From Acidobacteriota bacterium (GTDB taxonomy: Bacteria > Acidobacteriota > Blastocatellia > Pyrinomonadales > Pyrinomonadaceae), in assembly GCA_020853255.1 (NCBI GenBank), contig JADYZI010000149.1:1-5880 (forward strand): 5,880 nucleotides of DNA, read 5' to 3'. How positions within the stretch are numbered: position 1 is the first letter of the stretch; each line of letters opens with the position of its first letter. The notes beneath the pieces were generated by a model. It ran no database searches. It was not told the DNA's origin and saw only the letters and a list, made by a program, of their open reading frames with translations. Positions 1 through 4,623 of this stretch are shown piece by piece. A program made the position numbers and the translations under genes.

Positions 1-147
1 AAAGTTCCTTTGTGGTCGAGCGGGTTTTGAGGTGTCATTTGATCGGCAAGCAGGAGATGGGCGAGCCCGGCGGGCACATTTAGTTTACCAAATCACACCC
101 TGAAAAGTTAAGCGATCTTTTTTGTATACATTCGCGGCCCGCGTCTT

Positions 148-179
148 GTCAGTACCACCCAGCGTTAGCGGGTGCGTAG
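148..179 (+). repeat. Divergent copy (D) of the REP-like hairpin repeat
   Basis: This 32-nt stretch starts with GTCAG and lines up with the 31-nt element at 1901-1931, with one inserted A and about nine substitutions. It folds as CACCC (156-160) with GGGTG (170-174), a bulged A at 161, an inner GC/GC pair and a GTTA loop (164-167). Two differences from the other copies preserve pairing: a G-C pair becomes A-T, and a T-G wobble becomes C-G. It lies immediately upstream of the GNAT promoter. It could be a separate subfamily of the same repeat. Homology to the other copies is inferred from the shared GTCAG head, the GCGTNAGCGGG core and the same fold. Confidence 0.6.
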
Positions 180-204
180 AATTTGACAGTCACAGATCAA
201 ATTC
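179..204. promoter_or_regulatory. Inverted repeat over the -35 box, candidate operator
   Basis: GAATTTGA (179-186) and TCAAATTC (197-204) are perfect 8-bp inverted arms separated by 10 nt. The left arm overlaps the TTGACA box and the right arm ends just before the -10 box, so a dimeric regulator bound here would block polymerase. The arms are AT-rich and widely spaced, which suits a protein-binding site better than a terminator. No regulator gene is visible in the window. Confidence 0.4.
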
Positions 205-211
205 CTAAAGT
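183..211 (+). promoter_or_regulatory. Sigma70-type promoter for the GNAT gene
   Basis: A perfect -35 box TTGACA (183-188) is followed after 17 nt by TAAAGT (206-211), a 4/6 match to the -10 consensus. Transcription would start near 218 and give a leader of about 42 nt before the ATG at 260. It is the best promoter candidate in the first 259 bases. Confidence 0.5.
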
Positions 212-259
212 TTCAGCAGGCCTGTAAGATGTTTTGCGGCCAATTTTCACGGTTAAGAA

Positions 260-1003
260 ATGGAACGATCGATCGATATCCGCGAATGCACGACACTTGA
301 GCAGCTTGCTGCCTGCGTCGGCCTGCAGCGCGAAGTTTTCAAGCTGCCCGAAGTAGAGCTTTCGCCGGTTCGGCATCTGGTTGTTACGCGGAATGCCGGC
401 GGGTTCATCCTGGGAGCTTTTTCCGACGACGAATTGGTCGGTTTTGTCCTGAGTGTTCCGGCCTTTCTTCGTGGTGAGAAGGCTTTCTACTCGCACATGA
501 CCGCCGTTCGGGACGACTTTCAAAGTTATGGCGTCGGCGCCCGGCTGAAATGGAGTCAGCGGACAAAGGCTCTTGAACTCGGCGTACAGTATGTGAAATG
601 GACCTTTGAGCCATGGAAGGCCCGGAACGCATACTTCAACCTTGAGAAACTCGGTGTGGAGATCCGCGAATACGAGCCGAATTTTTATGGTGTCGATGTC
701 ACGACTGCCGGCGAGGGCGATGATGCCGTTGGCCTTTTCAGCGACAGGCTGTTTGCCGAATGGGACCTGGCCGGCGACAAGGTACGAGCACTTGCGGCGG
801 GTGAGAAGTTCACTGAAAGATCCGCACCGCGTGCCGCGATAGAAACTCCGCCGGATTGGGCGGCGCTTGTCGCCGAAGATCCGCGGAAAGCGTTTGATGC
901 GCAAAAACGCTTGAGGGCGGAGTTTGAGACGGCGTTTGAATCAGGCCTCGTCGCCCGCGGCTTTTTGCGCGACGAGGCCCGGCCGATGTATTTGATGTAT
1001 TGA
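260..1003 (+). CDS. GNAT superfamily N-acyltransferase (COG3375-like)
   Basis: Probable soluble acyl-CoA-dependent N-acyltransferase of 247 residues. The acyl-CoA pyrophosphate-binding signature Q/R-x-x-G-x-G is QSYGVG at residues 88-93, preceded by a beta-strand-like SHMTAVRDD segment. The segment at 114-133, starting WTFEPWKARNAY, and the later GLFSDRLFAEWDL at 158-170 are typical of the COG3375 group of predicted acetyltransferases. In some bacteria, relatives are encoded beside o-succinylbenzoate synthase/N-acylamino acid racemase genes and act as amino-acid N-succinyltransferases; no such partner is present here, so the substrate is unknown. The ATG at 260 is the first possible start because an in-frame TAA lies at 254-256. 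No clear Shine-Dalgarno is present. Fold assignment is confident; substrate is not. Confidence 0.88.
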   Translation: MERSIDIRECTTLEQLAACVGLQREVFKLPEVELSPVRHLVVTRNAGGFILGAFSDDELVGFVLSVPAFLRGEKAFYSHMTAVRDDFQSYGVGARLKWSQRTKALELGVQYVKWTFEPWKARNAYFNLEKLGVEIREYEPNFYGVDVTTAGEGDDAVGLFSDRLFAEWDLAGDKVRALAAGEKFTERSAPRAAIETPPDWAALVAEDPRKAFDAQKRLRAEFETAFESGLVARGFLRDEARPMYLMY

Positions 1004-1092
1004 GAGCAACAACGGTATGTGAGCCGATATTTTCAGCTTCTTCGTTTCTTATTTTTCCGAGCAAACTCAAAAGTAAGATCTGAAAAGTAAAA

Positions 1093-1112
1093 GGGGCCTT
1101 TTTGTTGGCCCT
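1093..1112. terminator. Possible terminator hairpin between the GNAT and Rieske genes
   Basis: GGGGCC (1093-1098) pairs with GGCCCT (1107-1112) around an 8-nt T-rich loop. On the + strand there is no T-run after the stem. On the - strand the stem is followed by a T-rich CTTTTACTTTT stretch, so it looks more like a minus-strand or bidirectional stop. No minus-strand gene is seen nearby. Weak call. Confidence 0.25.
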
Positions 1113-1196
1113 CGTGAAAAGAGCCGAGACGTAAAATGTCGCGGAAACTTCGATACGAAAAGGGTGACGGCCTAAATCCTTAGGAAATATCTGTGC

Positions 1197-1201
1197 AGGA
1201 G
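1197..1201 (+). promoter_or_regulatory. Shine-Dalgarno of the Rieske gene
   Basis: AGGAG lies 10 nt before the GTG at 1212 and supports that non-ATG start. A small hairpin, CCTAA-ATCC-TTAGG (1171-1184), lies just upstream; its role is unknown. Confidence 0.6.
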
Positions 1202-1211
1202 TTGAACGATC

Positions 1212-2288
1212 GTGACGAATTTCTTTATCGATCCGGACATTCGCAAGGCTCATACTTTGCCGTCACATTTCTATACCGATCCGGCATGTTTTGAAATTTC
1301 GAAGGAAAAGATATTTGCGCGAACGTGGCAGTTTGTTGCCGGCCCGGAACTTAGCTCGACTTTGACTCCCGTGACGTTGCTGCCCGGCGTTCTTGATGAA
1401 CCGCTGCTGGTTTCACGCGGAGACGGACACGCAAGATGCCTGTCGAACGTCTGCACTCACCGCGGGAAGGTCCTGGTCGAAAACGCGTGTGACGCAAACC
1501 TTATTCGCTGCGGATATCATGGCCGGCGTTTTGATCTTGACGGAAAGTTTTTGTCTATGCCGGAGTTTGAAGGCGTCGAGAATTTTCCGTCTGCGGACGA
1601 CGATCTAAAACAGGTTCCCTTCGCACAGCGATCAGGGTTTTGCTTTGCTTCACTCGATCCGGCGGCACCGTTTGGAAACTTTCTCGAGGGACACGGCGCG
1701 CTTTTCGAAACCGCCGCGGCAAGCAGGCTTGAACTGACCGCTCGCCGCGATTATGAGGTCAATGCCCATTGGGCCTTGTACTGCGAAAATTATCTTGAAG
1801 GATTTCATATCCCGTACGTTCACAAATCGCTAAACGAGGTGGTCGATTACGGAACCTACACAACGGAAACATTCCGGTACTCTAGCTTGCAGACAGCCCT
1901 GTCAGAACCGCCTGCGTCAGCGGGCGGCCAGAAAGACAACGAACAAAATGCGGTGTCCAACGTCGCCGCACGTTACCTGTTCATCTTTCCAAATCTGATG
2001 TTCAACTTTTATCCCTGGGGCGTTTCGGTAAACATCGTGCGTCCGCTTTCGCCGTCAACGACGACCATAGAATTTCTCACCTATGTTTCCGACGAAAGCT
2101 TGCTGGATAAAGGTGCCGGTGCCGACCTTCACGGCGTCGAGATGGAAGACGAAGCCGTTGTCGAAAGCGTGCAGAAAGGCATTCGTTCCCGTTTCTATTC
2201 CAACGGCCGGTACTCCCCGGCCCGCGAACAAGGAACCCATCATTTCCACACGCTTATCGCCGAGTTTATGAACCCGCCGCCTCATTAA
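1212..2288 (+). CDS. Rieske [2Fe-2S] non-heme iron oxygenase, alpha subunit
   Basis: Catalytic subunit (358 residues) of a Rieske-type mono- or dioxygenase, which uses O2 and electrons from a separate reductase to hydroxylate or demethylate an organic substrate. The Rieske cluster ligands are C81-x-H83 (CTHR) and C100-x-x-H103 (CGYH). The mononuclear iron site is NYLEGFHIPYVH at 193-204, giving E196, H199 and H204, with D313 in MEDEAVVESVQ as the likely third ligand. All key residues are present. It resembles single-component ring-hydroxylating or choline/carnitine-oxygenase-like proteins, but the substrate cannot be read from sequence. No ferredoxin, reductase or beta subunit lies nearby. 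The start is a GTG preceded by AGGAG. Residues 231-240 (SEPPASAGGQ) are encoded by an interspersed palindromic repeat inserted in frame before the conserved FIFPNLMFNFYPWG block, apparently in a variable loop. Confidence 0.93.
   Translation: MTNFFIDPDIRKAHTLPSHFYTDPACFEISKEKIFARTWQFVAGPELSSTLTPVTLLPGVLDEPLLVSRGDGHARCLSNVCTHRGKVLVENACDANLIRCGYHGRRFDLDGKFLSMPEFEGVENFPSADDDLKQVPFAQRSGFCFASLDPAAPFGNFLEGHGALFETAAASRLELTARRDYEVNAHWALYCENYLEGFHIPYVHKSLNEVVDYGTYTTETFRYSSLQTALSEPPASAGGQKDNEQNAVSNVAARYLFIFPNLMFNFYPWGVSVNIVRPLSPSTTTIEFLTYVSDESLLDKGAGADLHGVEMEDEAVVESVQKGIRSRFYSNGRYSPAREQGTHHFHTLIAEFMNPPPH
1901..1931 (+). repeat. REP-like hairpin repeat, copy A, inside the Rieske gene
   Basis: This 31-nt element begins GTCAGAACCGCCTGCGTCAG. 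It matches copy B (4524-4554) at 29 of 31 positions and the reverse complement of copy C (4584-4614) at 29 of 31. Its core (1908-1927) folds as CCGCCTGC with GCGGGCGG around a GTCA loop: eight pairs, one of them a T-G wobble. It is read in frame as residues 231-240 of the oxygenase. Five of its six reading frames contain no stop codon, so it can be tolerated inside genes. Confidence 0.85.
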
Positions 2289-2335
2289 AGATCTTGACGA
2301 AATGATCCGTTGCCTCACGTAAAGATCTTGGTGAA
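2279..2335 (+). repeat. Degenerate direct repeat spanning the Rieske stop codon
   Basis: The segment 2279-2301 (GCCTCA, then TAAAGATCTTG, ending GAA) recurs at 2312-2335 with one indel and three or four substitutions, a period of about 33-34 nt. The first unit contains the TAA stop (2286-2288). Each unit includes the 8-bp palindrome AAGATCTT. It is probably an old local duplication; no function is evident. Confidence 0.5.
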
Positions 2336-2381
2336 CCACGCGGGGCGTTCTGTGGTTTGGTTGCCTGGCCGATTCGGTAAC

Positions 2382-2410
2382 TTGACCGCTGGGGCGGTGA
2401 GGCGTATCAT
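2382..2410 (+). promoter_or_regulatory. Sigma70-type promoter for rpmE
   Basis: TTGACC (2382-2387, 5/6) and TATCAT (2405-2410, 5/6) are separated by exactly 17 nt. The predicted transcription start is near 2417, giving a leader of about 39 nt. That makes an in-frame TTG at 2417 an unlikely start and favours the ATG at 2456. An inverted repeat ACCGC-TGGG-GCGGT (2385-2398) lies between the two boxes and could bind a regulator. Confidence 0.65.
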
Positions 2411-2436
2411 TAAAGTTTGTCTATTTACCCTGATCT

Positions 2437-2445
2437 AGAAGGGAG
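2437..2445 (+). promoter_or_regulatory. Shine-Dalgarno of rpmE
   Basis: AGAAGGGAG ends 10 nt before the ATG at 2456. It is the strongest ribosome binding site in the window and fixes the L31 start. Confidence 0.7.
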
Positions 2446-2455
2446 TAACTCGGTT

Positions 2456-2692
2456 ATGAAACAAGATATTCATCCTAAGTATCAAGAGATCAATGTGATC
2501 TGTGCCTGCGGCCATTCGTTTAAGACGGGTTCGACCATGGGCGAAGACCTGCATGTTGAAATTTGCTCGGATTGCCATCCATTCTTTACCGGCAAGCAGA
2601 AGCTGGTCGATACGGCGGGCCGTGTTGACAGGTTCAAGCGCCGTTACGCTCGGGGCGGTGCCCAAGCGGCGACGGAGACGGCAGAGGCCTAA
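2456..2692 (+). CDS. rpmE: 50S ribosomal protein L31, zinc-binding type
   Basis: L31 (78 residues, usual family length about 70) joins the large subunit and helps bridge it to the small subunit. It begins MKQDIHPKY, as typical L31 does. The four zinc ligands are C16, C18, C37 and C40 (CAC at 16-18 and CSDC at 37-40), matching the positions in E. coli L31, so this is the C+ zinc form. The block HPFFTGKQ at 41-48, followed by [14 protein letters not shown], is characteristic. The short acidic/alanine-rich tail ([12 protein letters not shown]) is family-variable. The start is fixed by AGAAGGGAG at 2437-2445 and by the promoter position; a 13-residue upstream extension is open but unlikely. It has its own promoter and heads a cluster with a DUF1385 gene and prfA downstream. 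Zinc-form L31 is often involved in zinc-dependent paralogue switching; no C- paralogue is seen here. Confidence 0.97.
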   Translation: MKQDIHPKYQEINVICACGHSFKTGSTMGEDLHVEICSDCHPFFTGKQKLVDTAGRVDRFKRRYARGGAQAATETAEA

Positions 2693-2738
2693 GATATTAA
2701 TGGCTTCTTGCAAACGTCTATATTAGCTGTTCGATATT

Positions 2739-2816
2739 TAACGCCGGCCTTTGGGCGCCGGTCGCACTTGGTGTATAACACATACGCCCGCGACAGGTGA
2801 AAGATGGCCGGCGTTA
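2739..2816 (+). repeat. 11-bp inverted repeat in the leader of the DUF421 gene
   Basis: TAACGCCGGCC (2739-2749) and GGCCGGCGTTA (2806-2816) are perfect complements separated by 56 nt. The left arm can alternatively make a local hairpin, CCGGC (2744-2748) with GCCGG (2757-2761). Two mutually exclusive folds in a transcript reading out of rpmE could affect read-through or translation. No known riboswitch class is recognised, and there is no T-run typical of an intrinsic terminator. Confidence 0.4.
2751..2779 (+). promoter_or_regulatory. Possible promoter for DUF421-DUF1385-prfA
   Basis: TTGGGC (2751-2756, 3/6) and TATAAC (2774-2779, 5/6) are 17 nt apart. The -10 lies in GTGT-ATA-ACAC, a small inverted repeat (2771-2781). 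The -35 is weak, so the downstream genes may also depend on read-through from the rpmE promoter. Confidence 0.3.
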
Positions 2817-2848
2817 GCTCTTTAAATGATCAGTGGAGACGATCCTGA
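2804..2848 (+). other. Possible 14-codon upstream ORF overlapping the DUF421 start
   Basis: An ATG at 2804, preceded by AGGTG (2795-2799), opens a 14-codon frame (MAGVSSLNDQWRRS) that ends at TGA 2846-2848, just past the GTG (2833) of the next gene and in a different frame. The DUF421 start lacks its own Shine-Dalgarno, so ribosomes finishing this short frame could re-initiate there. The peptide itself is not recognisable, and the arrangement may be chance. Confidence 0.3.
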
Positions 2849-3378
2849 ATATTGACTGGCGATCGGTGTTTGTACCGACCGAATCTGTGCTGGAAGTTAT
2901 CCTGCGCGGAACTATAATGTACGTGGGAATGTTCGCACTCTTGCGGATATTCCGACGCCAGGCCGGAGCGATCGGGATCGCGGACCTGCTCGTTATCGTG
3001 GTTATCGCCGATGCGGCCCAGAATGGCATGGCCGGTGAATCAAAGTCGGTCACCGAGGCCTTGCTGCTCATAGCAACAATAATTCTATGGGACTGGTTGT
3101 TTGACTTGCTCGGATATCGGTCTACATTTTGGGGCCGCCTGCTTGAATCGGAGCCGCTGCTTCTGATCAGTAACGGGAGAATACTTACAGAAAACCTGGA
3201 AAAGGAGATGATCTCTGAAGAGGAACTCAGGAGCCAACTGCGGCAACAGGGCGTTTCGAATCTATCGACCGTCAGAAAGGCGTATCTCGAAACAAACGGC
3301 CATTTCAGCGTATTGACCAGTTTGCCGGGTGAGAAGAAACATAAGGGCAACGATAAAACCACAACAACCGTCAATTGA
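2833..3378 (+). CDS. YetF/YcaP-like DUF421 membrane protein
   Basis: Integral membrane protein of 181 residues in the DUF421 (YetF/YcaP) family, whose biochemical role is unsettled. Hydrophobic segments lie at about 20-38, 48-62 and 73-93. A soluble domain at about 102-165 follows, with the family pattern of a GRI-type turn, NLEKEMISEEEL at 121-132, LRQQGV at 136-141 and a final AYLETNGHFSVL at 150-161. The N-terminus METILNIDWRSVFVP matches the usual start of this subgroup. The GTG at 2833 is forced: an in-frame TGA lies at 2827-2829 and no ATG is suitably placed. No Shine-Dalgarno is near it. The tail (EKKHKGNDKTTTTVN) is polar and variable. It lies between rpmE and the DUF1385-prfA pair, probably co-transcribed with the latter; a functional link to translation is not evident. 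Confidence 0.9.
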   Translation: METILNIDWRSVFVPTESVLEVILRGTIMYVGMFALLRIFRRQAGAIGIADLLVIVVIADAAQNGMAGESKSVTEALLLIATIILWDWLFDLLGYRSTFWGRLLESEPLLLISNGRILTENLEKEMISEEELRSQLRQQGVSNLSTVRKAYLETNGHFSVLTSLPGEKKHKGNDKTTTTVN

Positions 3379-3434
3379 AGCGTATGAGAATCAGATCAAG
3401 CCGAAAGCTTAAATTCCTTCACACCGTATTCGCG

Positions 3435-4523
3435 ATGGAGCGGGACCTGATCGTTGGCGGCCAGGCAGTGATGGAGGGCGTCATGATGCGAACCCCGTCG
3501 GCATATGCCATCGCCTGCCGCAAATCGGACGGCGAGATCATTACGACGGCCGAGCGGCTGCCCAAATGGAGTGACAAGTATAAATGGGTCGGCTGGCCCG
3601 TTCTGCGGGGCGGGGCAACTCTGATCCAATCGATGGCCCTCGGCATCAAGGCCCTGAACTTTTCGGCGCGTATTTACGAGGAAGATCTAAAGGCCCAGGA
3701 AGAACTGGCCAAGGCGAAGGAGATGGAAACCGAGGCGGTCCTGGCTGGCGGCACGAACGCCGAGGCATTTCTGAAAGCTCCGGTAAAAGTAGTTATGCCG
3801 GAAAAAAAGGAGGAAGCCAGGCCGAAAAAAGTCACACAATCGGCAAGCGCCGTTGGGTCAATAATCTTCGCTCTGGGGTTCAATGTCCTGCTTTTTATCG
3901 TCGCGCCGCTTCTGCTGACCAACATTGCCTTCATCGCCGCGGGTTGGGCGGAACCGCCTGTGATCGGCGAGAGTTTTGGCTGGTGGGCGACTGCGAAGGC
4001 CTACATCTGGGAAGTAAAGCCGCATTCATGGATAGCATTCAACTTGATCGACGGCCTCGTTCGAATGTTCTTTTTCGTCGTAATGATCTTTTCGATGTCG
4101 TATTTGAAAGACATTCGGCGCGTTTTTGAATATCACGGGGCTGAACACAAGACAGTGTTCACATGGGAGAAGGGCCTGGACCTCAACGTCGGTAATGCAG
4201 CCACGCAGAGACGCCAGCATCCGCGCTGCGGCACCTCGTTCCTGATGGTCGTAATGCTGGTTGCGATCGTTCTATTCTCGGTCATCAAATTCGACGCGAT
4301 GTGGCTGAACCTGGTGGTGCGAATTGCCCTTATGCCGCTTGTGGCGGGCCTGTCGTATGAGATCATCCGCTATGCCGCAAAGAAGGAATCCGGTGCGATC
4401 TTTAAACTGATGACGCTTCCCGGCCTATGGCTGCAGAATATTACGACGCAAGAACCAGACGGCGAGCAGCTTGAGGTTGCCATCCGGGCACTGGACGAAT
4501 CGCTGAAGCTGGAGCCCGCATAG
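3435..4523 (+). CDS. YqhQ-like DUF1385 membrane protein
   Basis: Polytopic membrane protein of 362 residues in the DUF1385 family (B. subtilis YqhQ), conserved next to prfA in many bacteria; function unknown. The hallmark GGQAVMEGVMMR is at 8-19. A lysine/glutamate/alanine-rich stretch at about 82-134 is probably cytoplasmic. Hydrophobic segments lie at about 141-168, 206-223, 268-286 and 293-313. Conserved motifs are YHGAEHKT (233-240), HPRCGTSF (262-269) and TLPGLWLQ (327-334); the His, Glu and Cys residues look like a possible metal or catalytic site, which is inference. The ATG at 3435 is chosen because the protein then begins just before the GGQAV motif and codons upstream look unlike the gene. 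An in-frame ATG at 3384, 5 nt after the DUF421 stop, would add 17 basic residues and allow coupling. Neither start has a good Shine-Dalgarno. It ends in TAG directly abutting a repeat. Confidence 0.92.
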   Translation: MERDLIVGGQAVMEGVMMRTPSAYAIACRKSDGEIITTAERLPKWSDKYKWVGWPVLRGGATLIQSMALGIKALNFSARIYEEDLKAQEELAKAKEMETEAVLAGGTNAEAFLKAPVKVVMPEKKEEARPKKVTQSASAVGSIIFALGFNVLLFIVAPLLLTNIAFIAAGWAEPPVIGESFGWWATAKAYIWEVKPHSWIAFNLIDGLVRMFFFVVMIFSMSYLKDIRRVFEYHGAEHKTVFTWEKGLDLNVGNAATQRRQHPRCGTSFLMVVMLVAIVLFSVIKFDAMWLNLVVRIALMPLVAGLSYEIIRYAAKKESGAIFKLMTLPGLWLQNITTQEPDGEQLEVAIRALDESLKLEPA

Positions 4524-4554
4524 GTCAGAACCGCCTGCGTGAGCGGGCGGTCAG
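4524..4554 (+). repeat. REP-like hairpin repeat, copy B, at the DUF1385 stop
   Basis: A 31-nt copy beginning the base after the DUF1385 stop codon. The core CCGCCTGCGTGAGCGGGCGG (4531-4550) folds into an eight-pair stem (one T-G wobble) capped by GTGA, a GNRA-type tetraloop if transcribed. It matches copy A at 29 of 31 positions. It is in opposite orientation to copy C, 29 nt away. Confidence 0.85.
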
Positions 4555-4583
4555 TTTGCCGGCTCGCTTGAAATTTAGATCAA

Positions 4584-4614
4584 CTGGCCGTCGGCTGACG
4601 CAGGCGGTTCTGAC
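4584..4614 (-). repeat. REP-like hairpin repeat, copy C, just before prfA
   Basis: The reverse complement matches copy A at 29 of 31 positions and copy B at 27 of 31. The first 20 nt on the minus strand are identical to copy A, while two substitutions weaken its own hairpin. It ends 9 nt before the prfA ATG, so no Shine-Dalgarno fits between. Copies B and C face tail to tail and could pair with each other into a long stem with a 29-nt loop (4555-4583). Confidence 0.85.
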
Positions 4615-4623
4615 TTGAACCCT

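Noticed and set aside
1..38. Possible start of a divergent minus-strand gene (ATG complementary to 36-38, reading MTPQNPLDHKGT off the left edge).
   Set aside because: Only 12 codons are visible, with no Shine-Dalgarno, no convincing minus-strand promoter and no recognised family. It remains possible with sequence to the left.
2..103. Plus-strand open frame entering from the left edge and stopping at TGA 101-103 (a tail of about 33 codons).
   Set aside because: A second plus frame is also open to 81-83, and neither tail resembles a known protein, so neither can be claimed as a gene end.
197..904. Long 235-codon minus-strand open frame opposite the GNAT gene.
   Set aside because: It is the antisense shadow of a clear GNAT coding sequence and its translation shows no domain.
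1069..1090. Two AAAAGTAA words 14 nt apart after the GNAT gene.
   Set aside because: This is a short A-rich repeat in AT-rich intergenic DNA, so chance is sufficient.
1149..1178. TTCGAT...TAAATC as a promoter for the Rieske gene.
   Set aside because: The -35 match is only 2/6 and the spacing is 18 nt. I see no convincing promoter in 1004-1211, although the gene probably has one.
2417..2455. 13-residue N-terminal extension of L31 from a TTG start.
   Set aside because: The predicted transcription start is at about 2417, and the strong AGAAGGGAG site and family length both support the ATG at 2456.
3584..4129. 181-codon plus-strand open frame inside the DUF1385 gene.
   Set aside because: It is out of frame with a well-conserved membrane protein and has low-complexity Gly/Arg content typical of a shadow frame.
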